Shown one piece after another: positions 41,402 to 53,500 of a stretch of DNA of 64,000 bases. Source of the stretch: Monocercomonoides exilis (Eukaryota; Preaxostyla; Oxymonadida; Polymastigidae); contig LSRY02000021.1 of NCBI GenBank assembly GCA_001643675.2, forward strand, positions 1,302,001 to 1,366,000. The letters are read 5' to 3'. The position numbers and the translations under genes were made by a program. The notes beneath the pieces were generated by a model that worked only from the letters and a program-made list of their open reading frames with translations, was not told the origin of the DNA and did no database searches. Position 1 is the stretch's first letter. Each line of letters opens with the position of its first letter.

Positions 41402-42585
41402 AATTGTAATGATGAATTTGTTGATAGAAAAAAATAAAAATTAACACCCATAAATAAATAAAATATTCTGATCAAAGAAATTAATTATACCATAAATTAA
41501 TAATTTTTTTATGAAAAAAATCAATTTTGAAAGATATTAACTTATTTCTAAATTAAATTTGCAAGGAATGTCAGAATTCTATCCGTGAAATGTGATGACA
41601 AAATATTTGTTAAAAAAACAAGCTTTCCAAAGTAAAGAGAAAGAAAGAAAAATATTAAAAAAATGAGAGAAGTGATTAGAACAATTTGCAGCAATGATTA
41701 TTGAACCAATATTGGTTGTTTTGTTGTTGAATGTACCAAAAGTCTCCATTATTGTTTCAAATCGGTTGAGAACACGAATGAAAGAGGATGAAGACCAGAA
41801 ATAATTTTACAAAATATGGCAATTTATTTTTTTTTCTTTATTTTATTTATTTTTTTTTTATTTTATTTATTTATTTATTTTATTTATTTATTTATTTTTT
41901 TTGATAACTTCCTTTTGTTTAATTGTCAAATTAAATAAAAATTTCATCAAATTTCTGTTTTCACTCAGAAGTTTCACTAAAATGGAAACAAAACCTTAAC
42001 ATTGTTATTATTATCATTGTAGTGAAGTTACGTAAGTGTGAACAGAAATGTGATGAAAACATGGGGGAAAATACGGACTTTCAAACTTTTTATGCACAAA
42101 ACATGAAACAATCTTTTCTCTCAAAGCTTTACACATCTTTCTCAGATTTCAAAATAAATTGGATTTTCATATCAGTCCACAAACTTCATTGATACCATGT
42201 AATAAAGTTCTGTCACATCCCACAAATGTCAGAAAACGATCCCATTTTCGTTGCATTTTTCAATCACAAAAAGCTCATCTTTGGTGCATAATTTGTCAAT
42301 GAAATGTTTGAAATCAAATATTGTGCCCCATGTATTAAAATTTCAATTTTTGACAAATAGTAAAAATCTCGCAAGTCTTTTTATCACTGCTTTGAAATTC
42401 TCTTGTCATGTTAGAGATGTCAAATTTCAATTTGAAGTTCGGATGATGAAGGAAATCAAAAATATTACACAGAGAAGTGAGGTGCTTCTGCGCAGATGGC
42501 TTGCTTCTTCAACGAAAAGCAATGCAAGGCTTTGGTGAAAAAGCAATTATGAAACAACATTTGTTGAAACCAGATGGCATTTCCT
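41402..42585. other. 1.2-kb spacer with a TTTA microsatellite
   Basis: A TTTA/TTTTA repeat occupies about 41826-41902. The region 42250-42540 has somewhat higher GC and a short open frame, but no recognisable product. The right edge is the TTAA target site of the next element. Confidence 0.5.
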
Positions 42586-42651
42586 TTAAACCTGTGTGAC
42601 GTGATGAAGATTTTGTCTTCACGTCCGTCAGTTTTGATTTTTCACGTCAGT

Positions 42652-42653
<2 letters not shown>

Positions 42654-42700
<47 letters not shown>
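42654..42700 (+). repeat. T47 homopolymer
   Basis: An uninterrupted run of T lies just inside the left subterminal repeat of the TTAA element. It may be a captured poly(A) tract on the other strand or simple slippage. Confidence 0.9.
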
Positions 42701-43326
42701 CGTTGATTTAACATTCTCGATAAAATTTTCCATTAGCAATTGTTCTTTTTCAATTTTAAATAAATATTCACATAACTGGTTAAAAAAATAGTTCTCGTAA
42801 CTATCCCTTAATTATTTTATTAATTTTTGATATGAATGAATTATGCTAAAGAAAGAAACATCAGGAATATTCTGCCAGACAATCTTCATATTGTGTACGC
42901 ATGCTTATTCATGTTTATGCACATAAGTTCTATTTGGCTTAACAGAATGTATTTATGTTTGTGGTATGTTTTTTCTTTTTGAAATTATTTTCTTTATAAT
43001 TAAACTTTATGTGATATTTCTGATGCACTTCACATTAATCTTTTTGTGTCGGATTGAGGATTTGAAGCAGACACATTATTCCTCTTTTTATAAATTTTTA
43101 TTGGGATTTTTTTTTTTTTTTGATTCGAATTTATAATATATATTTTACCATGGAATTCTCTTTTTCATCTTCTCCTCCACCTTTGTTATATCATTCTTCA
43201 TCTCAGTAGCTTCCTCATCATTTTTTACACAGCAAACACTTCCACAAAACACGCTCTTCATCAAATGGATATGTGAAACAAATTGGAACTGAATTCTAGC
43301 AAGAAACACATGAAAAACTGACTTCG

Positions 43327-44037
43327 TTTGATCAGAACAGTCATCGCTTTGAATAATGTGAATGGGATGATTCAAATGGAGGATCAAGTGATGGAACAGC
43401 GCTTTATGTTAACAGAACAAATGCAAATCTCTCAATCAATTCTTCTTCATTTCATTCATCAATATCTTCTTCACCAGATCCATCTGCCTCTTCTGCTCTC
43501 TTTCAACAGACCCAGGGTTCCCTCACAGTCTCTGTAATCTCCATCGCTCACAACTCCTCAAATCCAATCACACCCATCCTCTTCCACCTCTCCGAAAACT
43601 CCCCTTCCCTCTACCTCAGCACGACCACCATCACCGGAAAAACACCATCTTCTTCATCAATCACAACCCCCCTCTTCTTCCTGGCTGCTGGCTCCCTCGC
43701 CCTCAACCACACAGCAATCACCAGTCTCGCCCTCAACAGTCAAAGCATCTTCCACCTCACCTCCCTCACAACACCCCTCACCCTCAACTCCTCCAACATC
43801 ACCGATATCACCTCCACTGCCTCCCCCACCAGCTGTGTCCTCTCCTCTGCCACCTCCCCTGCCCTCTCCCTCTCCCTCACAAACTGCACCATCACCAGCA
43901 TCGACTCAGCTCCACAACACCAACAGAGTGCCACAAATAGCTGGTGCATGTTATTCGCCTCATCTATTTCTGCCTGCATGCTTTTTATTTTAAAGCTCAA
44001 ACAAAGCAAGGTGCGGTGTGAGCGAAGAAGAATTTAA
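43327..44037 (+). pseudogene. Beta-helix surface-protein gene fragment
   Basis: The frame reads GSSDGTALYVNRTNANLSIN and then Ser/Thr/Leu-rich beta-helix turns such as LTLNSSNITDIT and LSLTNCTITSID, the same style as the intact receptor at 47536-55389. The segment is GC-rich and C-skewed against AT-rich surroundings. It has an internal TAA at 43354-43356, no signal peptide, no membrane span and no kinase tail. Homology ends at about 43900, and a short unrelated run leads to TAA. It is a truncated copy lying wholly inside the TTAA element. Confidence 0.72.
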
Positions 44038-45583
44038 GAATTAGAAAGAGAGAAAAATTAAACCTCAGCTATTGGATAGGGTGGATGAACATGAAAGGAA
44101 AACCCAAATGAAACCTGTATCAAGTTGATCAAGGAAGAGCTTTCTGCGGGGATGATGGGAAAAAGAATGATACAAATGATATTTTAAAAGAAAGAAGAAG
44201 AGAATTGAAATAAGGAGAAAAGATACAAAAGAAGATGAATGAATAAGCCAAATGGCTGTTTCATTTCGCAAGCTTTAAATGATTTATTGGTTAATAAAAA
44301 CAATTAAATAAAATGTGTTAATTTTTTTTTAATTTTCAAGATGAATTACAAAGTATTATTTAATTAAAATAATAAAAAATCAAAAGGCTTTCAAAATATC
44401 ATCTGTATATTTCTCGGGTTTGATGTGAGATATTGAAGAAAAAATATAAAAAATTTAATGAGCATAAGCTTAAAATAATAAATAAACTTATTCAACAATG
44501 AATCCACTTTCATAACTTCCAAGAAAAATCACGAAACAAAAAATATTACATTCATTCGAACAATGATTCGTCCCTTCCTTTTCATTGTGCAAAGAAAAAA
44601 AGAATCTAGCATTGTTATGAAAGTCTTTTGTGATTATCTTCATTCAATGCAAAAATCAAATTAAAAATTTTTGATCATCTTTCAATTCTTCCAGCTGTTA
44701 ATAACTCGTCCATTTCGCAATCCTCATCCTCAAGAACATTTGTTGAATGTTTGCACCATCAAAAATTTTTTTTCTATCACTCGTTTTTGAAGAACAATTT
44801 TTCAGTCGTAATGTTCAGTTGGTTTTTTTTTGAAAAATTGATCCCAATTTTTCAAGAGATAAAGATGAAGAAAGCTAACGATCCAAATTGATTGAAGATA
44901 TTGATATCCGCTTATCAACGTTGTCGGGAAAAAAAGATGAATGGGAAAAAAAAACGAAAATAACATTTTTTGAAGAGGAATTTGTCGAAGCCGAATCTTC
45001 AATATATTTGAAAGTTAAAACAATGAAAAGAAAACTTTATGATGACTGGCTTTGGTCATTTTTGTGAATTTTGTGAGCTTGTCAATAAAAAAATTGTTCA
45101 ATGAAATTTCTCTTTTGAAACAAACCATTTTCCGATGTTATTTCAATCTGGATGAATTGTTAAATTTCCTTGAAATCAAGTTTTCTTTGTGTGTTCTTGC
45201 TGCACGTGTTCAATATTGATTTGTTCCATAATAATTTGATTAAAGCGTTAAAAAACTTCATCGCACGATTCTATTTCACCTTCAGCAAAGCAAAATGCAA
45301 CTTTTTCACCAATTAGTATTTATTTCTAATTTTTGTCCAACATTGAAATGCAGACTTGCCTTGACGGTCATGACCGTCACCGACGATCTAAAATTCCTTT
45401 TTTGCCTATTCGTCAGTATCCCATTGTAAATTTTTTTTTGCAAAGTGAGAAAAAAATGTTTTTTGATTTTCTTATTATAAATAATAATTTATAATAATTA
45501 ATTAAAATAAATTATTTGATTTTTTTGAGTTTCAGCGAATAATTTTAAAAAAAAAATATTAGTGACGTGAATATTTCAGATGA
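44038..45583. other. AT-rich interior of the TTAA element, with an 18-bp palindrome
   Basis: No transposase signature was found on either strand. A perfect palindrome TGACGGTCATGACCGTCA lies at 45362-45379. Its TGACG half-sites echo the CGTCA/TGACG motifs repeated in the element's ends, so it may be a protein-binding site of the element. Confidence 0.5.
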
Positions 45584-45638
45584 GTCCGTCAGAATTGAAA
45601 TTTTTCACGTCAATGGTCATTACGTCACACAGGTTTAA

Positions 45639-46640
45639 TTTCCTTTTTAATATTTGTTGTTTTGTTTGAAAGTATTGTAATTTTTATTTTTGTTTTTGTT
45701 TATTTCTTTATTTAATTCATTATTTTTTTTTATGCAGAAAAAATGGTTGTTTTAAAAAAAATTCTTTTTGTTAAATTTTTAAATTAAATAAAGTCGATTA
45801 TTTTCTCAAATCTCAATCGACGCTCAAGAAAATCACTGAAATAACAATTATAACTTGATAATACTATTACACACATTCTTGTTCAAATACATGAGTGGAA
45901 ACAAAAATTTGATAAAAATATAAAATTTATGTTTTATTTGAGAATAAAACTAAAGAAAATTAAAAAAAAAAATCACACAGATATTATTTCTTTTTCTTGT
46001 GCAGTGGAATTATTTAACAAGTCTGTCAAAAAATCGTAAAAAAAAAAACATCAGGTGTCAGTTAGTCACTCAGTGTTTTTTTGCATTTTGTATTAAAAAT
46101 TATCATTTTTTTAAGAAAATCTTTTGGAGTAATTTCTGAAATTAGAGAAGGAACCATCTGTTTGACTGATAAATAATTTGAATCAATCACGAACCGTTAT
46201 TCCATTAATTTTTTATAAAGAATTCAGAAAAGACCAATTTGGTGCGATAGAAGAGTTGATGTTCATCATTCATTCAGAAGTGCCTCGTAAAGAGCAATTA
46301 GGGTGATGTCTTTATTGGTAGCATGGAATACGAGAAGCTGCGATATCTTCAAACCGGGAAAATGCTTTGAATATTCGGTTTTTAAAAAAATCTCATGATT
46401 TTCCTCCCCCAAAACATAAAAATAAAAATGGTAATTATTCACTTTCCAGAGTTTGTTTTTTCCTTTTGCTTTGTGATTTCATTTCATTTCTTTTCTTTTC
46501 TTTTTTAAACAATTGAAATATGGAAACCCCCCGCTATCTGAAAAACAAGACATGAAAATAGGCCCATTGCTGGGACTAAAAATGGGCAAATGAAAGCATT
46601 CTTGTTGTGAAAAGACAAAAAGAAAATATGCTGACGATAT
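45639..46640. other. 1-kb AT-rich spacer
   Basis: No coding region, repeat or RNA gene was recognised. Base composition rises in GC only to the right, where the unresolved coding-like region starts. Confidence 0.4.
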
Positions 46641-47392
46641 TCTTTTTCACTCGACACATGTGCATCTTCTGGACAGATTATCACTTTTTGTTATTGTGAT
46701 CAGCAGGCATTTGTGTCCTTGCAACATCTTTGTCGATAAATCAAAACAGATTGTCCTCGCATTTGGCATGCACAAAATAAGGAAAGCGTGTGCACTCTCC
46801 AAAGCGCCCGTTTTCCGAGTTGGAGCACAAACAAGAGCAGATAGGCATCGTCTGGGTTTCTGATTTTATTGCTGTCTGGAGAGGCGAAGGATTCAGGGGT
46901 GGGGGTGGGTGAAAGAATGCTTCTGTGATGAGAACGCTGCCATCAAGCGAGATGCGCTTGTTGGAGCTGGAAGCATATTGCTCTTTGAATCGAGATTTTG
47001 GAACAGATTCCATTTCTTCGGGTCTTTGAAGGCACATGCACATTAAAGCTATTTATTATTTTCACAACAGCCTTGAAATGGATCGAAGCTTCTGTCAAAG
47101 AACTGGTGAAAAGAAAAGAAAAGAAAGGAGAGAAATGGAAAGAATTCTGCGTATTTGTTGATTGCCATGAATAAAAAAATAAAATAAAATAAAATAATAA
47201 ATATTTTTGCAGCATCTGCGCAGCTGCACCCGATCAAAAACGAAAGTCTGGCCAGCAAAACAAGATTACAAAACATACGAAAAGGCACGGTGATTGTGAG
47301 ATCACACATTGCTTGGATGGAGGTGCGCAGAAGCGAAGTGGCAATGCTGCTGGCTTGGAAACGCAACACAAACACCAAAAACTTGAATAGCT
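46641..47392 (+). CDS. Coding-like region, gene model unresolved
   Basis: GC content is well above the spacers. On the plus strand an exon at 47211-47392 follows a TTTTTGCAG acceptor and reads ...IKNESLASKTRLQNIRKGTV...LLAWKRNTNTKNLNS before TGA. It joins in frame to an upstream piece containing MDRSFCQRT (47078 on) if the weak donor GTGAAA at 47105 is used. A further upstream piece reads DALVGAGSILLFESRFWNRF. On the minus strand 46741-47043 also gives an ordinary-looking frame. No family is recognised. It may be a small plus-strand gene converging on the receptor's 3' end, or the receptor's 3' UTR. Confidence 0.3.
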
Positions 47393-47535
47393 GAGAATGC
47401 TGCAAAAGCAATTGTCATTGATATTTCTTTCTTTTTTTTCTTTCTCCCCTTTTTTCTTCATTGCGCGATGCAAGCCAGACGGTGGGTGGTGCACAGGCAC
47501 ACAGACACACAGGCTCAAATGCTGGAGGGAGCCAG

Positions 47536-50500
47536 TCAAAACGAGGTGAGCGTCTCTGAGACAGCGGAAGCAGGCAAAGCGGAGGGAGGGGGGATGCCTG
47601 TGGCATCGACGAGGTCGATTGCGTCAGAGGCTGTGAGCATGGCAGAGGCAGGCGGAAACAGCGCGATGAACGCTTTCTTGAGCTCCTGGAGCGTGGGCCT
47701 GCTGTGGGGCTGCTGCGACATTGCGGCGCATGCTGTCTGGCCGAGCGAAATGCCCTCGCAGCTGCACAGTGTTGGCCTCTCCCCGTTCGCAATCTTCTGC
47801 CCGGCAGCTTCTGCTTCGTATTCCCCAAACGGGATCTGCAGCGTCAGGCACTCCCACACCATCATCCCGATCGAAAACACCACCGTCTTCTTTGTTGCGT
47901 GCCCCTTTGCGCCGCTCAGCAGCTCCGGCGCCTTCCACCGCATGCACTCCTTCCTGAAATCATCTTCATCCTCAAACGCCGATGAGGGCGGAGGCGATCC
48001 TCTGCCGTTCCCATTCGCACACGAGCAATCAGAGGAAGAGGTGGCAATAGTTGTGGTTGATGAGATGGACGAAGAGTCAGAATCATCTGAGGAGCAGTCG
48101 GAGTGGAGCGCAATGCAGATGACCATGTGTTCCGAGAACAGCACAATGTGCGGACTCAGATTGGCCAACGATTGGAGCGGGTTGTTCATTTCGTCGAAGG
48201 AGTGGAGCGCAAGATTTGCCACCCAGAACAGGATCTGAGCAGCTGTTTGCTCTCTTTCCTGCAGAGTTCCAATTGCCATCTCCTTTGTCTTGTTCCTCCC
48301 GTGAAGCAGCATGAACATCGAATCCCTCAGATCCACAATCAGCTTTTCGTGAGGCGATGAACAGGCCATTGCATCCACCAGATTCGACATCGACGAGGTG
48401 GTGGGGCACAGATCCTCTCCCCGAACAAAAGTGGATTCAGTGTCTGAAGTGTCTGTGGTTGAAGTGGATGAAATGGATGGTGATGGTGTTCGCTTTCTGG
48501 TCTCTTCCTCCTCCTCTTCTTTCTCATCCACCTTCTCCAGCATCCATTCTGGGATCTTGTCTGAATCCCTTCCCAAAATATATTCAGTTGATCCACTCTC
48601 AGAAAGAAGGTGCTCTGATGACTCCGAGTGTCCCAAACTTTTCTCATACACCCTCTTCTTCATCCTCTCTTCGTTCTTCTTCTCTGCCTCCCTCTCAGCT
48701 CTCCTCCACTGCTCTTCAGGCGACATCTCCATTGTCACCATCTCAATCAATTTCGGATCTTTTCTCACTGTATCATTCACAATCTCCCTCAGATCTTTCG
48801 CTTCATTCTTGACCTTTCTCCATCGAATTGTCACAACAATCGATACAATCAGAACAATCACAAGAATAACTGCCATGATTATAACAATAATCGGCCATAT
48901 AGATTTTTCTTTCTTTCCTCCTTCAACAATCTTTTCATCTCCTTTTGGTTCAGATTCACTTTTGTTCTTCAGAACAAAAGATTCTGTGGAAGATGGATTA
49001 GAAACATTTCCAAACAATATGCACACAGCCACTTCTGCTTCTGTTGGAGCAGAGCTTACCAAAGACGAACCTATCTTGCCCTGGACTTCTTCCTCAGAAA
49101 CAAACTCATCTTCCGCAAAAGCGTGAGTCTCGATTGAGCTGACATTGTTTATTTTTGACACAATCTGGAATCCCAGATTGCATGGCAGAAGAAGCGTCCC
49201 TCTGAAAGTCAGTTCAACAGTATCTTCTTTTTGAGTTGTTTCAACTGACTTCAGCGTTGGAATGAAGAACTCGGATGATCTTTCAGCAGCAATCCCCAAC
49301 AGCTTGCATCCTTCATTCAAAATCCAAAGTGAAGTATTTCTTTCCCATCCATCTCCTCCTTTCAAATCAACAACATTGAGTGTTCCGCTGCCTGTGCAGA
49401 ATACATTTCTTCTTGCAGACCTGTATCTTTCGATTCTTTTGCTGTTATTCTCAAACAAGCAGCTTTCGATAACAGCACTTCCACCACTGATCGACAGCCC
49501 GCCTTTTGAAGAGTTTGTGATCGATGTGTCCTTCATCTCCAGCAACCCTTCACACACATCAACAACCGATCCAGTCCATTTGCACACATCCTCATCTGCT
49601 CCATTCTTTTCGCTCTGATGCTCATCCTCACATCCAATCAGTTCGCATGACTGCAGAGACAGAGATGCCCCAGATGATATTTCCACCAAGCTCCCTTTCT
49701 CTGAAGGTGTGAAGCATCTTTCAAACGAACAATTCAACAATTGGCTTCTTGTTTTTTCACACGCCGACTCAACCACATGGGAATTGCTGCTGCTGCTGCT
49801 GCTGCTGGTGATGTTTGAGAACGATGATATGCCCATCTGCAGAACAACCCTTTCTCCAGCATCTTTCTCATTCACATGCTGATTCTTCCCCTTTGCCAGA
49901 GAAATAAAGTTTTCCCCACACAGCCGAATGTCAGATGCAGCCAGCTGCATGATGTTCACTGATGCACTCGACTCAACAATCATTGCAGTTGCAGTTGTTT
50001 TTATTGTGGATATCTCGATCTGGTTCAGAGTGGCAGCTGACCCACCCTTGAAGAGGAACAATGGCTGAGCTGTGCCCATCACACATATCGAGCTCTTCTC
50101 CATCTCAAACACTCCTCCTTCAACCACAATAACACTCGAATTGAGAGTAGACTCAACAGATGATGACTGCAGAGTGCAGCCTGAAAATGCCAACGATCCA
50201 TTCAATTGCTTCATAATCGCTGTGTGCTCTGCTGAGAAATGCTCGTCAAACGAAAACAAGCAGTCTTCGACCAAACACTCGTTTTCAAACAACATGATCC
50301 ACGATCCCTCAGACTCCTCTTCAATCGATGAATTGAAATGAATTGCTGATTGGTGTTTGGTGATCGACTTCAGCGTGAGATCGCTGACGACTGTCGGCTC
50401 AGCCACCACACTCGATGAGTCAACACATATCGCATTGAACAGCCCAGCCTGCACATGCCTCACTCCGTGTGACACGCTTCGACAAGGATTGTCCTGCTTC

Positions 50501-53500
50501 CCACACTGGTTGCTGTCTTCAGACTCCATCGACACAAACACCTGCGGCGTGTACAGAAATGTGATCAGCGGGATGAGATCGATGTCTGAATGTGCTGAGT
50601 CGCTCCCACAGATCGATGTGTTCATGCGCAGCGAGGGCTGCGAAAAGTCAAGAGCGAAAAGTGTTTCGTTGATCTGCTCACCGATCGAATGGCAGTTGAT
50701 AAACACATCCTTCCCCATGAATGCACTGTTCATCATGAATTGAACACTCGCAACGTGAAGAAGAAGCGGTTTGGAAGGGGTTTGAAAGGGAGCATCTGGA
50801 TCGCAAAAGTCCAGCATCATCCCGCCTCCTCTCCCTGTGCTCTCAGAACAAGCACACAACACAAATGTGCAGTTTTTCACTCCCAGGCTCGACTCCTCAT
50901 TCTTCATGTGCATCATCAGCCCTCCTCCTCTGTTGCTTTGCCGGCTGAGGCAGTTCCAGAACGTGCAGTTCTCCATTCCACACTTCAATCCAGCAAACTC
51001 ATCCACACCCAAAAACACTGATCCTTCCTCAGTTCTCGACACATTCTCGACTGTGACAGATGTCATGTTCATTGATGGGCAATCCACTGGCAAATCGGGT
51101 GAATCTCCTAAAGCCAACTGATTTGAATGGAGTCCAGTGGGGAAAACTGATATGAAACTGTCAGAAGAAACAGACGAATTGATGAACGATGTGTTGTGCA
51201 TGTGCGCTGAATGGAAATTGGCTGACAGTCGCAGAAAAGGATTTGCCAGAGACAAAGTCGCAAGTGCACAGTGCTCCAGGGAGACATCCCCTTCCGCAAT
51301 GTCAAGCACACACAAGGAAGAAGAAGAAGGAGACAAGGTGTCAGATGGAATGAACCTGCAAAGAGAGAAAGACACCGAATACACAGAGCGGATGAATGAT
51401 TTGTGGAACTCATATCTGCTCGGAAGATCGATTATTAGGTTTGAAAAGGAAGCATTCACCGAGTTGGAGATCAGCGAGCCATCATCCGAGGAATCTCCAT
51501 CACCAGATACGAACAAGTGCACAGCCTCATCACCTCCTTCAACTGAAATCAAAGGCCGGTTTTCATCAGACGGTTTGGAAGGCAGCAAGGATACTGAATG
51601 TTTGAGTGAAGCTGATCCTTCCACTTTGATGATCGATTTCTCCAAACCAACTGGAGAGAATCGCATTTTGATCATGTGGTCGATCGAGGAGCATGGCGCT
51701 TCTGAATATCCACATCCACTGAAGCCTCCTCCTTTCTCTTTCGAAACAAACCCTTTCCCACTCCAATTTGACCACAAATACACAACAAGCGGGATCTCAT
51801 ATTCTTCTCCTGTTGTCATCCCTTCCCATCCACACAACTCATCCAGTGATTCCAACTCCTCTGAACTCATCTCCCATTTCAAATGATCCTTGTTCACAAC
51901 TTCCCTCAAATCCCATCCTGAAACAAACAGATTCTTCCCTTTCCAGGCATTGCATCCCTCAAATGTCATTCCTTCCATCACAAATTTCTCTATTTCCTCT
52001 GGCAATGCAACAAACATTCCTCCTCCCATTCCCTTTCCTCCATCCTCAATATCCACTGACGGAACTTCACATTCAGACAAATTCACATTTTTCATTTCCA
52101 AACTCCCTCCACTTCCAATTAATATCATCATCCCTCCTCCTCTCAGTCCTTCTTCGTTTTTGCACTTTGATGATATGTTCGTGTTTTTGATCGATATGGT
52201 TCCTCCCCCACTCGTTTCCACTTTCACGCATCCTCCACTTCCTCCCTCGTTTGCCATCTCTGTCAATGTGCATCCCTCAACTGCCACTCGTGATGCTCCG
52301 TTCACATTGATTGGCGAAAGCTCAGCGAAAGTGATATCCTCAGAAACAACCAATCCTGTGAGCTCCAATTCACCTCCACTCACATGAATTAACGAAAATG
52401 CCACAGAGCTCGCAAGAGTGTCAGCTGAAAATACAATCGAAATATTGCTCAAAGAGAGAAAGATTGATGACTGAATAATCGAAGATATTGAGGAAGGAAG
52501 AACACGAGGAAGAGCAAAAGAGAGAAAAGACAGAGAAAAGCTGCCAGAGCACTGAATAACATTGTGGCAGTCAGTGGAGATATTGTCAGTCAAGCCAACA
52601 TTCACCAAGGGATATTGGCTCGAAGAAGATGATGCAGATGAAGAAGAAATTGATATTTGAGATGTTTGAAACAACGGCACAACAAACGGATTCTTGATCG
52701 ATGCTGATGATATCACTTCCATCGCATTCACAAGCTCATTCACTCGCTCACGAACACAGAAGTCGATTGTTGAACAGCAGAAAACGGAATATCCGCAATG
52801 CGAATGATCTGCACCACTCCTTTCGTCAACTGATATGGGAGATTCAAAATCACACAAATACACACACAGCGGAATAACTGGCAACGATGTCCCATCCTCG
52901 CATCCACACAACTTCTCTTCATTATTCATGCAGTTTCCATCTTTGAAGAATCCAAAGGATGCTTGATCAATTATCTCTTCCAACAAAAGCCCGCTTCCAC
53001 ACTGAACAAACACATCACTTCCATGAAAAGCTCTGTTTGGGTTTTCTTCAGAAAATATCACAGATTCATAAATGGTGAAATCCGATTCAGTCGAATCAAC
53101 ATTTATGAACAACCCTCCTCCTCTCCCCTTTTCCTCAAGACTTCCTGCACAACATCCCTCAAACATTGTTGTTCCATTCACAATCAACTCTCCTTTCCAT
53201 TCTCCTCTCATCCCCAGACCACCACCATCTTTTCCTGCTGACACATTCTCAAAATGGCAGTTTTCAACAACAACACTCCCAGAGGATGCATCATTTCTCT
53301 CAATTATTCCTCCACTTCCTGATTCCCTTTGAATCGATGTGATGTTTGTGTTCACCACGTGCAACACCGATCCAGACTGATTCACATTGAATGAAATCAA
53401 ACTGTCAGAAATGAAATTCATGTCAGAAATTCCAACTCCTGACAATTCCACATTTCCTCCAAATATCTGCATGAAAGACACCTCAAGCAGCAATTTACTG

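Larger units (their letters stand above)
42590..45634. mobile_element. TTAA-flanked, TIR-bounded non-autonomous element (piggyBac-like ends)
   Basis: The left end ACCTGTGTGACGTGATGA (42590 on) matches the reverse complement of the right end (to 45634) with one mismatch in 18. Both ends abut TTAA (42586-42589 and 45635-45638), the target duplication expected for piggyBac-type transposition. Just inside each end lies a direct repeat of the form GTCCGTCAG...TTTTTCACGTCA (42623-42653 and 45584-45616). No transposase is visible in ~3 kb; the interior is AT-rich except for an island of surface-protein sequence. It would depend on a transposase from elsewhere. Chance pairing of the ends is unlikely given TIR, duplication and subterminal repeat together. 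Confidence 0.75.

Noticed and set aside
42251-42538. A small gene just left of the TTAA element
   Set aside because: The frame has no family signature, no supported splice sites and ordinary spacer composition.
47800-48480. Active protein kinase domain in the receptor tail
   Set aside because: The C-lobe phrases are present, but the ATP-binding Lys, catalytic loop HRD and DFG motifs are not visible, so it is called a pseudokinase.
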